This document shows positions 1 through 9,191 of a stretch of DNA of 64,000 bases, in pieces. The position numbers and the translations under genes were made by a program. Each line of letters opens with the position of its first letter. The stretch's first letter is position 1. This DNA is from Caballeronia glebae (GTDB taxonomy: Bacteria > Pseudomonadota > Gammaproteobacteria > Burkholderiales > Burkholderiaceae), in the NCBI RefSeq assembly GCF_001545035.1, contig NZ_FCOJ02000007.1:117232-181231 (forward strand). Direction: 5' to 3'. Below the pieces are notes generated by a model, which did no database searches, had not been told where the DNA came from, and saw only the letters and a list, made by a program, of their open reading frames with translations.

Positions 1-901
1 AAAGTTCCTCGCGTCCGGACCCGACCACGCCCGCCACGCCGAACACTTCGCCGCAGCGAACATCGAAGGAGACGTCGTTGAGCACGTGACCGAGCGTTGC
101 GTTTCGCACCGACAGCGCCACTTCCGCGCGGCACGGCTTCTGCAGGTTCTCACGGTAGTACTCGCTGTGCAGCGAGCGTCCGACCATCAGCTCATGAAGC
201 TTCGCCACCGACGCAGTGCTCGACGCCATTTCCGACACAACCTTCCCGTCCTTCATCACATACACGCGATCGCTCAACGACAGCAATTCATCGAGCCGAT
301 GCGAAACGAACACGAACGACGCACGCGACTTCAACTCACGCACGAGGCCGAACAGAATCTCGATCTCCCCGGCTTCGAGCACCGAAGTGGGCTCGTCGAG
401 CAGGATGATCGGCGTGCCGCCGGTGCGGCCCGCGAGCGACAACGCTCTCGCGAGTTCCACCATTTGCCGCTGGCCGAACGACATGTCCTCGCACAGCGTC
501 AGCGGATCGACGTCCAGATGCACCGTGGCAAGCTCCTTCTTCGCCGCGCGCTTGAGCTTCGTCCAGTTCACGCGCCCGAACGTGACGAACTCTTCTTCGC
601 GCCCAAGAAACAGGTTCTCCGCGACCGTCAGGTTCGGCAGGATCGACTGCTCCTGATAAACCATCGCGATGCCCTTGGACGTCGCGTCGCGCGGACTGCG
701 GATCACGAGCGGCTTGCCGCCGAGCTCGATCTCGCCCGTGTCCTGGCGATACGCGCCGGTCAATAGCTTCATCAGCGTGGACTTGCCCGCGCCGTTCTCG
801 CCGATCAAGCCGACGATTTCATTCGGCCGCACTTCGATCGATACATTGTCCAGCGCGAGCACGCCCGGAAAGCGCTTGGTGACGTTCTTGAGTGAAAGCA
901 T
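1..901 (-). CDS. Sugar-type ABC transporter ATP-binding protein (partial)
   Basis: ATPase of a ribose/galactose-type (RbsA/MglA-like, CUT2) importer; it powers uptake with the permease and binding protein upstream. About 300 residues are visible; the C-terminal half lies beyond the left edge. The first ATPase domain is complete: Walker A GENGAGKST (about residues 34-42), signature SFGQRQMVELARA (about 141-153), Walker B IILLDEPTS (about 165-173). The second domain begins near residue 265 with a degenerate P-loop (GVVGSGREE), as normal for this duplicated family. The ATG at 899-901 follows the permease stop by 17 bp, so it is the last visible gene of the leftward operon. Confidence 0.93.
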   Translation of the reverse strand, partial: MLSLKNVTKRFPGVLALDNVSIEVRPNEIVGLIGENGAGKSTLMKLLTGAYRQDTGEIELGGKPLVIRSPRDATSKGIAMVYQEQSILPNLTVAENLFLGREEEFVTFGRVNWTKLKRAAKKELATVHLDVDPLTLCEDMSFGQRQMVELARALSLAGRTGGTPIILLDEPTSVLEAGEIEILFGLVRELKSRASFVFVSHRLDELLSLSDRVYVMKDGKVVSEMASSTASVAKLHELMVGRSLHSEYYRENLQKPCRAEVALSVRNATLGHVLNDVSFDVRCGEVFGVAGVVGSGREEL

Positions 902-918
902 GTCTATTCTCCTCACGC

Positions 919-1938
919 TCACTTGACGATGCGCCGGCGCGAGCGATTCAGCGCGAGCGTCACGGCGGCGATGATCAACACGCCCTGGATGCCCTGTTGC
1001 ACATAGGGCGGAACACCGAGCAACACCATGCCGTTGCCGAGCACGATCACGATCAGCGTGCCGATGAGCGTGTTCATCGGGGTGCCATTGCCGCCCGCGA
1101 GCGACGTTCCGCCCACGACGATCGCGGTAATTGCAACGAAGAGCTGACCGTCGGCGATGCGCGCATGGCCCTGCCCGAATTGCGCCACGGCAAGGATGCC
1201 CGCGACGCCATAGAAAGCCCCGGCCAGCGCGAATACCGCAATGCGCACGCGCGAGACCCGCACGCCGCTCAATCGCGCCAGATCCTCGCCGCCGCCGATC
1301 GCCAGCGTGTGACGGCCGAGCAGCGTGTGCTTGTAGACGAACCACGCGACGCCGAGCATCGCCACCGCGATCCAGACGGACAGCGGCACGCCCAGATAGC
1401 GCGTGATCGAGATGGCACGCAGCGAGGCGTCGCTCACACGGATCGTGTTCCCCGACAGCCACGCCGTCCCGATCCCCGTTGCGACAAAGCCGATCGCCAG
1501 CGTCGTGATGAAGGAAGGAATGCGCAGGAACACGTGCAGCACGCCGTTGACGAGGCCCAGCAGCGCGCCAGCGGCCAAGGCCACCGCCAGCACCCAGAGG
1601 CCGAAGTGGTTGTCGTTATACGAGTTCTCGACCAGCATCGACACCGCGATCGCCGCAACCGCGACGATCCCTTCAGCCGACAAATCGATGCTTCCCAGTT
1701 GAATGACAAACGCGGCACCGAGTGCGATGGTGAGCGGAATCGCGGCACCCACCGCAATCCGCGACAGGTTCATCGGATCGAAGAAGTCGTGGTTCAGCGC
1801 GCCGATGCAAAGACCGAGCGCCACCAGGACGAGCAGCGGTGCAAAACGCCGCGCGAGTGCTTGCTTCGATACGATCGGAGTCCCGGTTGTTCTTGTGGAC
1901 ATGGCCTGCCGGGTGGGCGCTGCGGTCAGCTTGTTCAT
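919..1938 (-). CDS. Sugar-type ABC transporter permease (RbsC family)
   Basis: Inner-membrane permease (339 aa) of the CUT2 sugar-type importer. The protein is a run of hydrophobic segments with family-typical stretches such as GSIDLSAEGIVAVAAI and a C-terminal VVGGTSLAGGNGT loop. An ATG further upstream is in frame, but the start MNKLTAAPTR is chosen because it makes a 4-base ATGA overlap with the stop of the binding-protein gene, which indicates translational coupling. Binding protein, permease and ATPase are in the order usual for such operons. The substrate cannot be read from the sequence; the neighbouring GMC and aldehyde dehydrogenases suggest an alcohol or polyol. Confidence 0.93.
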   Translation of the reverse strand: MNKLTAAPTRQAMSTRTTGTPIVSKQALARRFAPLLVLVALGLCIGALNHDFFDPMNLSRIAVGAAIPLTIALGAAFVIQLGSIDLSAEGIVAVAAIAVSMLVENSYNDNHFGLWVLAVALAAGALLGLVNGVLHVFLRIPSFITTLAIGFVATGIGTAWLSGNTIRVSDASLRAISITRYLGVPLSVWIAVAMLGVAWFVYKHTLLGRHTLAIGGGEDLARLSGVRVSRVRIAVFALAGAFYGVAGILAVAQFGQGHARIADGQLFVAITAIVVGGTSLAGGNGTPMNTLIGTLIVIVLGNGMVLLGVPPYVQQGIQGVLIIAAVTLALNRSRRRIVK

Positions 1939-3014
1939 CGATACACCACGGGACCCGCGACGCGGGCATAGAGGTTGTTCCAATCGACACTCGGCGCGCT
2001 CGCGCGCTTGATGACGTCCTGGACGTTCGCTTTGGTCACGAACGTGGCCTTGCAATACGACTCGCGACGATCCTTCGGCAGCGTCGCCACATCGACCTTT
2101 TTCTGCTTCGCCTGCAGCCCCATCGACAGGCCTATGCCACCCAGCCAGTACGGGTCCCAGTCGACCGACGCGATCAACTCACCGGCCTTGATCGCGCTGA
2201 GTCCGGGCGGCGTGCCGTCCATGCCCGTGACCGGCATCTGGCCCGCGAGACCTTCCGCGCGCAGCGCCTCGATCGCGCCGAGCGCCATGTCGTCGTTCGC
2301 GGCCCACACGCCCTTGATCTTCGCGTTGAAACGCGTCATCCAGGCCTGCATGATCGGAAACGCCTTCTGCGAATTCCAGTCGGCGACCTGGAAGTCGAGC
2401 AACTGGATGTCGGGAAACTTCTTCAGCGCGGCGTCGAGACCGGCCTTGCGTTCGATCGCCGGCACATTGCTGAAAATGCCGCCGAGCGCGACGACGCCGC
2501 CCTTGCCGCCCATCGCCTTGAACAGTTGCGTCGCGGCTTCCTCGCCGTACGCCACGCCGTCATAGGAAAGATGCGCGACATAGTTCGGGTTGTGGTCCCA
2601 CGGATGCAGGTCTTTCGGCTTGTTCCAGATCGTCGTGACGAAAGCGCCCGCCTTCGAGCACGCTTCGACGATCACGCGGGCGTCGGCGGAATCGTTCGGA
2701 TCGACGTTGAGCACGAGGTTGCCGTTGGTCCTTTGCAGCAGCGCACGAATATCGGCGATGCCCTTCTCCGAGCTTCCTTCGGTCGTCAGCGGGACGTACG
2801 GCAGGCCCGCGCTCGTCGCGAAGGCCTGCGCACCTTTGTTGAAGGCCGCGTGATACGGATTGGTGAGCGAGCGGAAGGAACAGGCGAGCGTGGTCTGATC
2901 CGCGCCGAGCGAAAGGCGCGAGAGACCGCCGCCGGCCACGGCAAACGCCGCACCCGCGCCGAGCTTGATGAAGTCGCGGCGTGAAAAGGCCGGGCAGTGT
3001 TCTTGTCTGGACAT
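1935..3014 (-). CDS. Periplasmic sugar-binding protein, Tat-exported
   Basis: Solute-binding protein (359 aa) of the periplasmic binding protein type I (RbsB-like) family; it captures the substrate and delivers it to the adjacent permease. The N-terminus carries a twin-arginine signal (SRRDFIKLGAG, about residues 11-21), so it is probably exported folded. Family-typical stretches include FNKGAQAFATSAGLPYV near residue 60 and ANDDMALGAIEALR near residue 245. It is first of the three transporter genes. The 117-bp gap before it carries a GTTAC motif that also occurs around the TetR gene. Confidence 0.92.
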   Translation of the reverse strand: MSRQEHCPAFSRRDFIKLGAGAAFAVAGGGLSRLSLGADQTTLACSFRSLTNPYHAAFNKGAQAFATSAGLPYVPLTTEGSSEKGIADIRALLQRTNGNLVLNVDPNDSADARVIVEACSKAGAFVTTIWNKPKDLHPWDHNPNYVAHLSYDGVAYGEEAATQLFKAMGGKGGVVALGGIFSNVPAIERKAGLDAALKKFPDIQLLDFQVADWNSQKAFPIMQAWMTRFNAKIKGVWAANDDMALGAIEALRAEGLAGQMPVTGMDGTPPGLSAIKAGELIASVDWDPYWLGGIGLSMGLQAKQKKVDVATLPKDRRESYCKATFVTKANVQDVIKRASAPSVDWNNLYARVAGPVVYR

Positions 3015-3057
3015 GGTGTCTCCTGCAATCAGCGGGCTTGCGCCCTTGTCGGTGAAT

Positions 3058-3092
3058 AAATATGCAGATAGTTACTGTATCAACGAGGCTTC
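3058..3092. promoter_or_regulatory. Candidate TetR site and shared 12-mer upstream of importer operon
   Basis: The AT-rich patch contains GATAGTTACTGTATC (3067-3081), whose ends are inverted (GATA/TATC), with GTTAC at 3071-3075. It is followed by CAACGAGGCTTC (3081-3092), which recurs exactly at 6599-6610 before the TetR gene. The role as a regulator site is inferred from this recurrence. Confidence 0.35.
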
Positions 3093-3131
3093 GATTGCCG
3101 GGCGATCCCTGGCGCGCGCCTCGCGCCGCTT

Positions 3132-4805
3132 TTACGCGGCTGTCGCGGTGGCGTCGCGCACCGCCCGCCCCGAATAGCCGGCCAGTTGACCGGCAACCTG
3201 CGCGTGGTTCGCCACGCGTCCACGAATCAAGTCGGCCGCTTTCTCCGCGATCATCAGCGTCGGCGCATTGGTGTTCGAACTGACGATACGCGGCATCACC
3301 GAGGAATCCGCGACGCGCAGCCCTTCGATACCGCGCACCCGCAATTGCGGATCGACCACCGACATCTCGTCGACACCCATCTTGCAAGTGCCGACCGGGT
3401 GATAACCGGTGCGCCCGAATTGCTGCGCATACTCCTCGTACTGCGCCTGCGTGCGCATGGTGGTTCCGGGGAAATGCTCGCTTTTGATGTACTTGGAGAG
3501 CGCGTGCTGGCTCATGATTTCGCGGCTTTGACGAATGCCTTCCACGGCTACTTTCAGGTCATACGGGTCGCGAATGTACGCAGGATCGATGATGGGTGCA
3601 TCGGCGGGATCGGCGCTGTTGAGCGTGACGCTGCCGCGACTCTTCGGGCGCAGGAAGTAGGAGTTGAGCGTGCACCCCGAGCCGGAAGGAACCGGCGGCA
3701 CGCCGGCCTCCACACCTGCGCCGGGCAGGAAGTGGAACTGCAGGTCGGGGGTCGGCACGCTGCTGTCCGAATACCAGAACGCTCCGCCCTCAGCGATGTT
3801 CGACGTGACCGGTCCCTTGTTGAAGATTTTGTATTCGAGGCCGGCGAGCAGCATCAGGTGCTTCTTCGCGTACTTGTCGAGGCTGTAGGGGCCGTTGAGT
3901 TCGTACACGATATCGATGTCGAAATGATCCTGGAGATTCTCTCCAACGCCGTTCAGCCCATGCAAAGGCTTGACGCCCACGCGTTCGAGATCGACCGCGC
4001 GACCGATGCCGGAGAGCATCAGCAGCTTGGGCGACCCGATCGCGCCCGCCGTCACGATCACCTCGCGCTCGGCCCGTGCTACCTCGACGTTCGAGCGCGC
4101 GTTCTGATCGGCGAATTCGACGCCCACCGCACGTCCGTTTTCGATCACGATGCGCGACACCAGACAGTTCGTCTTGACCGTCAGGTTGCTACGGGAGCGC
4201 GCCTCACGAAGATAGCCGACCGCCGCGCTGCAACGCCGTCCGCCACGCTGCGTGACCTGATACACCCCGACGCCTTCTTGCTGCGCGCCGTTGAAATCGC
4301 TGTTGTAGGGCAAGCCCGCTTCCTGGCCAGCCAGCACGAAGGCCTTGGTAAGTTCATTGACGCTGATGAGATCCGAAACGCCGAGCGGCCCGCCCACGCC
4401 GTGATATTCGTTGCACAGGCGTTCGTTGTCTTCCATCCGGCGCAGATATGGCAGCACGCCGTCGCGAAAGCCCCAGCCGGTGCAGCCGTCGCGCTCCCAG
4501 CCGTCGTAGTCTTCCGGCTGGCCGCGGGTATAGACCATCGCATTGATCGAGCCGCCGCCGCCGAGCACGCGGCCCTGCGCGAACGGAATCTGCCGGCGTT
4601 GTGTTTCCGCCGCCGCCGCCGTGCGATAGCCCCACGTCAACGGCCCGCCTGTCATCTTGAAGAAGCCGACCGGCATATGGATGTAGGGGTCGGTATCGGC
4701 GGGACCGGCTTCGAGCAATAGCACCCGGCTGCCAGCGTCTTCGCTCAGACGCGCGGCCAGCGCACATCCCGCCGCGCCACCGCCCACGATCACAAAGTCA
4801 TACAT
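3132..4805 (-). CDS. GMC family oxidoreductase (choline/alcohol dehydrogenase-like)
   Basis: FAD-dependent oxidoreductase (557 aa) of the glucose-methanol-choline family, oxidising a primary alcohol to an aldehyde. The N-terminal FAD-binding motif is VIVGGGAAGCALAARL (residues 5-20), the GMC signature GRVLGGGGSINAMVY lies near residue 80, and the C-terminal active-site region has YHPVGTCKMG (proposed catalytic His) and SSNTNAPTLMIAEKA (Asn). The start MYDFVIVGGG is chosen because the fold begins at once; 56 upstream codons of the open frame are low-complexity and unlike the family. It lies between the importer and an aldehyde dehydrogenase, which should take its product. The substrate is unknown; choline is only one option, since no other choline gene is present. 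Confidence 0.92.
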   Translation of the reverse strand: MYDFVIVGGGAAGCALAARLSEDAGSRVLLLEAGPADTDPYIHMPVGFFKMTGGPLTWGYRTAAAAETQRRQIPFAQGRVLGGGGSINAMVYTRGQPEDYDGWERDGCTGWGFRDGVLPYLRRMEDNERLCNEYHGVGGPLGVSDLISVNELTKAFVLAGQEAGLPYNSDFNGAQQEGVGVYQVTQRGGRRCSAAVGYLREARSRSNLTVKTNCLVSRIVIENGRAVGVEFADQNARSNVEVARAEREVIVTAGAIGSPKLLMLSGIGRAVDLERVGVKPLHGLNGVGENLQDHFDIDIVYELNGPYSLDKYAKKHLMLLAGLEYKIFNKGPVTSNIAEGGAFWYSDSSVPTPDLQFHFLPGAGVEAGVPPVPSGSGCTLNSYFLRPKSRGSVTLNSADPADAPIIDPAYIRDPYDLKVAVEGIRQSREIMSQHALSKYIKSEHFPGTTMRTQAQYEEYAQQFGRTGYHPVGTCKMGVDEMSVVDPQLRVRGIEGLRVADSSVMPRIVSSNTNAPTLMIAEKAADLIRGRVANHAQVAGQLAGYSGRAVRDATATAA

Positions 4806-4899
4806 TGCTGTCTCCGATTCTTTGTTCCGCCGCCCGCGTGGCGCGGGGCAAGCTTTCCGTGCGGCTCTTAGTGGCCGCTCTCGTTGAAGTGAATTCGCC

Positions 4900-6408
4900 T
4901 TACGCGATCCAGCGCGGCCGGTTCCCGAGTTGGACATGCACCGACTTGAGTTCCGTGTATTCCTCGACGCCATAGCGCCCCGTCTCGCGGCCGATGCCCG
5001 ATTGCTTGACGCCGCTGATCGGCAGTTCAGGGCCGCCGGTGATCGTGCAATTCACCCAGATGCGCCCGGCCTGCACGTCGCGCAGACTCTTGAACGCGCC
5101 TTGCAGATCGCGCGTCCAGATGCTTGCCGCGAGCCCGTAAGGCACGCCGTTCGCGAGTTGCATCGCCTGATCGAAGGTGTCGAACGCGGTGACTGAGAGC
5201 ACTGGCCCGAAGATTTCGTCCTGCGCGAGCGTGCTGCCGGGCTGCACGTTGCGAAACACCGTCGGCTGGATAAAGAAGCGCTCGCCTTCGCTGCTCGTCG
5301 TGCCACCGCAGACGAGTTGCGCACCGTCTTGCGTGCCGGCGTCGATGAAGCCGCGAATCTTCTCGAACTGACGCGCCTCGACAATCGCGCCGACGTGATT
5401 CGACGCATCGAGCGGATCGCCGACGCGCACTTTCGCGAGCACCGCCTGCACACGCTCGACGAGTTCCGCTTCGACCGAGCGATGCACGACGAGCCGGCTG
5501 CCCGACACGCAGCACTGGCCCGCGTTGAACGCGATGCCGAAAGCGATGGCATCGGCTGCATCGTCGAGATCGGCGTCGGCGAAAACGATCTGCGGATTTT
5601 TGCCGCCCAGTTCCAGCCCGACCTTCTTCATGTTGCCGCCGGCCGCGGCCAGCACCGAGCGGCCGACCGGCGTCGATCCGGTGAACGAAATCATGTCGAC
5701 GTCCATGTGTTCCGCGAGCGCCTGACCGACCACGGAGCCGAGCCCCGTCACGACGTTGACGACGCCATCGGGCAGGCCCGCCTCGGTCAGCAGTGCGGCG
5801 AGCTTGAGCGTCGTGCTGGACGTGAGTTCCGCGGGCTTGACGACCACCGTGCATCCCGCCGCGAGCGCAAACGGCAGGCGCTCCGAGAGGATGAAGAACG
5901 GAAAATTCCACGGCGTGACGATGCCCACCACGCCAACCGGCTGCCGCACGACCAGCCCGAACATATCGGGGCCGAGCGTGTCGTGCGAGTCGCCGTGCAC
6001 GACACGCGCGAGGCCCGCCGCGTATTCCCAGATGCCTGCTGCGGCGGTGACTTCGCCGCGCGACTGGCCGATGGGCTTGCCACTTTCGAGCGTTTCCAGA
6101 TAGGCGAGCGTTTCGACGTTGTCGCGGATCAGTCGTGCCGCCTTGAGCAGCACCGTCGCGCGTTGTTCGCCCGTGAGTCGCGACCAGCGGCCGTCATCGA
6201 ATGCGCGCCGCGCCGATGCGACCGCGAGGTCCAGGTCGGCGCTCGACGCCCGCGTCGTTGCCGTTACCGGGACACCATGGCCGGGACTCTTGCGAGTCAC
6301 CCATTCGCTATTCGCGCCCGCATAATCCTTGCCGTCGATGAACATCGGCGTGCGCACCGGCTGGGTGGGTAAGCGCAGCGCGGCTGCCAGTTCGCTCAAA
6401 TCCGTCAT
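4900..6408 (-). CDS. NAD(P)-dependent aldehyde dehydrogenase
   Basis: ALDH superfamily enzyme (502 aa) oxidising an aldehyde to a carboxylic acid. Conserved elements seen: TPWNFPFFI (165-173), cofactor loop SFTGSTPVGR (241-250), general-base Glu266 in LELGGKN and nucleophile Cys300 in GQCCVSGSR. The length is that of an ordinary tetrameric ALDH. The start MTDLSELAAA follows a purine-rich stretch; a longer open frame adds 22 unlike residues. It is the first gene of the leftward unit, divergent from the TetR gene, and probably works directly after the GMC alcohol dehydrogenase downstream. Confidence 0.94.
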   Translation of the reverse strand: MTDLSELAAALRLPTQPVRTPMFIDGKDYAGANSEWVTRKSPGHGVPVTATTRASSADLDLAVASARRAFDDGRWSRLTGEQRATVLLKAARLIRDNVETLAYLETLESGKPIGQSRGEVTAAAGIWEYAAGLARVVHGDSHDTLGPDMFGLVVRQPVGVVGIVTPWNFPFFILSERLPFALAAGCTVVVKPAELTSSTTLKLAALLTEAGLPDGVVNVVTGLGSVVGQALAEHMDVDMISFTGSTPVGRSVLAAAGGNMKKVGLELGGKNPQIVFADADLDDAADAIAFGIAFNAGQCCVSGSRLVVHRSVEAELVERVQAVLAKVRVGDPLDASNHVGAIVEARQFEKIRGFIDAGTQDGAQLVCGGTTSSEGERFFIQPTVFRNVQPGSTLAQDEIFGPVLSVTAFDTFDQAMQLANGVPYGLAASIWTRDLQGAFKSLRDVQAGRIWVNCTITGGPELPISGVKQSGIGRETGRYGVEEYTELKSVHVQLGNRPRWIA

Positions 6409-6715
6409 TCCTGTCTCCAAATAAGCAATTCTTTGCGGTCGGCGCTTAAAAGCAACGTGTGTCGAACTCAGCACGCTCGACCTTTATCAAAGCCGATCTA
6501 TACACCATACAGTTACTTACTGAAATCACGTTTTTTCATTTGTAGTCAGAGGCATACCGTGAAACAAATCGACTATCTCAAAAATCAGCTTTGCCTTCCA
6601 ACGAGGCTTCATTCTGCACCACCCGGTTACTTCCTGGCAACTATTTTTTGGTTTATAGTTACCGCCATGGCGTCGGCGAAATTGACGTCCCGATCCCTCT
6701 TCTTTCGACGACCCT
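6409..6715. promoter_or_regulatory. Divergent control region with repeated GTTAC motifs
   Basis: This 307-bp region between the ALDH and TetR genes is clearly more AT-rich than its surroundings and holds no credible gene. It contains CAGTTACTTACTG (6510-6522, 10 of 13 positions palindromic), GGTTAC (6625-6630), GGTTTATAGTTACC (6650-6663) and the 12-mer CAACGAGGCTTC (6599-6610) also found at 3081-3092. It probably holds both promoters and TetR operators; this is inferred from motif recurrence. Confidence 0.45.
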
Positions 6716-7399
6716 ATGACCCCTGAAACAATCCGCCAAAGTCGCGCATCGAAGCCCGCCGAAGCAGTTCCCGCGCGCCAGCCGCGGCAGCGAGATCCGG
6801 AGGTCACGCGCGCTCGCATTCTCGAAGCCGCGAAAAAAGAATTTGCGAAGCTCGGTCTCGCCGGCGCTCGCGTGGAAGCGATCGCAACGCGCTCCAAAGC
6901 CAACAAGCGGATGATCTATCACTATTTCGGCAGCAAGGAAGAGCTCTTCGTCGCCGTGCTCGAAGACGCATACGCCGATATTCGCTCCGCCGAACTGAAG
7001 CTGAATCTCGATCATCTGTCGCCCGAGGACGCCATCGTTGCGCTCACCACGCATACCTGGAACTACTACCTGCGAAACCCCGAGTTCATGACGCTCGTGA
7101 ACAGCGAGAATCTTCATAAGGCACGCCACGTCAAGAAGTCCCAGCGGTTTCACGATCTGCACAAGGGTTTCATCTCCATGTTGCAGGGCATACTCGATCG
7201 CGGCGTCGAAGCGGGCGTGTTTCGAAGCGGCGTCGATGTACGGCAACTGCATATCACCATGGCTGCAATCGGCTACTACTATCTGACCAACCGCTTCACG
7301 AGCGGCGTGATCTTCGACATCGACTTCATGGACAAAGCCGCCCTGAAAAGCCGTCTCGACTTCAACATCGAGACCATCCTGCGGCTCGTGCGCCCCTGA
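6716..7399 (+). CDS. TetR/AcrR family transcriptional regulator
   Basis: One-component regulator (227 aa). After a charged leader, the TetR DNA-binding domain spans about residues 30-80 (RARILEAAKKEFAKLG, then ATRSKANKRMIYHYFGSKEELF with the recognition helix). The C-terminal ligand and dimer domain resembles the TetR_C group that includes RutR-like proteins. It is divergent from the ALDH/GMC/ABC unit and convergent with the CoA-transferase gene. A natural role is repression of these flanking catabolic units, relieved by a substrate or CoA-ester; this is inferred from position and shared GTTAC motifs. Confidence 0.92.
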   Translation: MTPETIRQSRASKPAEAVPARQPRQRDPEVTRARILEAAKKEFAKLGLAGARVEAIATRSKANKRMIYHYFGSKEELFVAVLEDAYADIRSAELKLNLDHLSPEDAIVALTTHTWNYYLRNPEFMTLVNSENLHKARHVKKSQRFHDLHKGFISMLQGILDRGVEAGVFRSGVDVRQLHITMAAIGYYYLTNRFTSGVIFDIDFMDKAALKSRLDFNIETILRLVRP

Positions 7400-7404
7400 T
7401 ATTT

Positions 7405-7440
7405 GCGGCGCATGGGGAGTGTGGATCGTCCATGCGCCGC
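7405..7440. terminator. Hairpin between convergent genes
   Basis: GCGGCGCATGG (7405-7415) pairs perfectly with CCATGCGCCGC (7430-7440), an 11-bp stem with a 14-nt loop. It lies exactly between the stops of the TetR gene and the CoA-transferase gene. There is no strong T-run on either side, so intrinsic termination is likely but not certain. Confidence 0.6.
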
Positions 7441-7444
7441 GTTG

Positions 7445-8989
7445 TCAGGCCACCTTTTCCTGCGCCGGGGACGCGCCCGGCTTCGTCCGCGCGAGCAATG
7501 CTTCATCGACGAGCGGGCGAAATGCCATGCGAGCCAGTACATCGCGCTCGACATCGATTCCCTCCGCCACTTCGATCAGCCGCACGCCGTCGGTTTCGAG
7601 ACGGAACACCGCGCGCTCGGTCACGTACAGCACTTCCTGACTGGTGCGGCGCGCCTGCTCGCCGCTGAACGTGATGTGCTGCACCCACTCGACGAGCTTC
7701 GGCACGCTGCCCGGCGACACGATGTTCAGACCCGTTCCCGCTTGTTCGACTTCCAGCCCCTTCGCTTCGAAGCTGCCGCAAAACACGATCTTGCGTGCGC
7801 CCTGCGTGATGTCGATGAAGCCGCCCGGCCCCACCACCGTCGCACCGAGCTTCGACACGTTGATGTTGCCCTCGCCGTCCATTTCGCCCATCCCGAGGAA
7901 CGAGACATCGACGCCGCCACCGCTATAGAAGTCGAACTGATCGACGCTTGAGAGGATCGCGTCGGCGTTGCGCGCTGTGCCGAACATCGGACCGTCGAGC
8001 ATCGCGCCGTTGTGAATGCCCTGCTCGACCGAGCCCCAGAACGTGCCGAGCCGCCCATGTTCCGCGAGCAAAGCCGGGATGCCGCCGGGAATGCCGAAGC
8101 CGAAATTCGCCGACTGCCCCTCATGCAACTCGATCGCTGCGCGCGCGGCGATGATGCGGCGAATGCCCGTCGGCACCTCGTAAAAACCATCGCCGATTGC
8201 GCATAGCGCTTCGCCGCTCAACGCCGCGTCGTAGTCCGATACCACGCACTGGACCTGTTCGGGCGTCTCCACGAGCGTGTCGACGAGAATTCCTGGAATC
8301 CGCACGAGGCGCGCGGGCACATAGCCTTCGGGTTCGCGTTCCTTCACCTGCACGATCACGCGGCCGTCGCTGTTGTGCGCCGCGAGCGCGGCGGCGTAGA
8401 CGTCGAGATCGGCGGGTTCGCGGCGCAGCGTCACGTTGCCGCTCGAATCGGCCGACGAGCCTCGCAGAATCGCGAAGTCCACCTTGAACGGCTTGTAGCG
8501 CAGATATTCGCGCCCATCCAGTTCGATCAGTTCGACCAGGTCCTCGGTCGCGCGCTCGTTGATCTTGCCGCCATCGATGCGCGGATCGACGAACGTGCGC
8601 AAGCCCACGTGCGTGACCAGGCCCGGCCGGCCCGCGCCGATTTCCCGCAGCAGCGTGGAGATCGCGCCAGCGGGAAAGCTATAGGCTTCGAAGGCATTTT
8701 CCCTTGCCAGTTTCTGCATCGCAGGCGCCCAACTCCAGTGCCCGCCGATCACGCGCTTCACCATGCCCGGGTGTGCAAACCGGCCTAATCCGCTGCCCTT
8801 TGCGTCGCCGATACCGAGTGCATGCACCACGGTCAGATCACGCGGATGTCCGGTCGCGAGGAAACGCTGTTCGAGCTTCGCGAGCACAGCATCCGCTTCC
8901 AGCAAACCGCCTCCGGAACCTGCCAGCGCGATCGTCGCGCCGTCGAAAATTTGCTCGACCGCATCCGCAGCCGCCGTCCATTTGCTCAC
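7445..8989 (-). CDS. Family I acyl-CoA:carboxylate CoA-transferase
   Basis: Single-chain CoA-transferase (514 aa, fused alpha and beta parts) related to YdiF and 3-oxoacid CoA-transferases; it moves CoA from one acyl-CoA to a free acid through a glutamyl-CoA intermediate. The N-terminal half has DGATIALAGSGGG (about 16-28) and the C-terminal half NFGFGIPGGIPALLAEHG and the catalytic Glu motif WGSVEQGIHNG. A GTG start at 8987-8989 is chosen because GGAGGG stands 5-8 bases upstream; an upstream ATG in the frame lacks such a site and would run into the control region. Placed between an alcohol-to-acid pathway and an acyl-CoA oxidation operon, it probably activates the acid made by the ALDH. Confidence 0.9.
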   Translation of the reverse strand: MSKWTAAADAVEQIFDGATIALAGSGGGLLEADAVLAKLEQRFLATGHPRDLTVVHALGIGDAKGSGLGRFAHPGMVKRVIGGHWSWAPAMQKLARENAFEAYSFPAGAISTLLREIGAGRPGLVTHVGLRTFVDPRIDGGKINERATEDLVELIELDGREYLRYKPFKVDFAILRGSSADSSGNVTLRREPADLDVYAAALAAHNSDGRVIVQVKEREPEGYVPARLVRIPGILVDTLVETPEQVQCVVSDYDAALSGEALCAIGDGFYEVPTGIRRIIAARAAIELHEGQSANFGFGIPGGIPALLAEHGRLGTFWGSVEQGIHNGAMLDGPMFGTARNADAILSSVDQFDFYSGGGVDVSFLGMGEMDGEGNINVSKLGATVVGPGGFIDITQGARKIVFCGSFEAKGLEVEQAGTGLNIVSPGSVPKLVEWVQHITFSGEQARRTSQEVLYVTERAVFRLETDGVRLIEVAEGIDVERDVLARMAFRPLVDEALLARTKPGASPAQEKVA

Positions 8990-9041
8990 ACTTCCCTCCG
9001 TTCGGATCGGCCGCAAAACCCATTGACAGCGGCCACTCGTT

Positions 9042-9070
9042 GGTTTTAAATAACCCACCAGATGGTTACA
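9042..9070. promoter_or_regulatory. Inverted repeats between CoA-transferase and acyl-CoA dehydrogenase units
   Basis: Two overlapping near-palindromes are visible: GGTTTTAAATAACC (9042-9055) and TAACC-N9-GGTTA (9051-9069), the latter continuing into GGTTAC. The GTTAC core matches the motifs around the TetR gene. It is probably an operator for the divergent units starting at 8989 and 9192; this is inference. Confidence 0.4.
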
Positions 9071-9191
9071 TGCAGCGAATGTTGGCACACGAAATCACTG
9101 AATTCAAGGCCTATTGCGTGGCGCTCGGGTTTACCTGAACCGGCGCGTTGCACCACAAAAATCAGGTAAGACGATTACCCACGGAGACAGC

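Noticed and set aside
892..1971. 359-codon plus-strand open frame
   Set aside because: Antisense shadow of the sugar permease gene.
3186..4721. 511-codon plus-strand open frame
   Set aside because: Lies opposite the GMC oxidoreductase gene and has the same antisense composition; no motif and no ribosome site.
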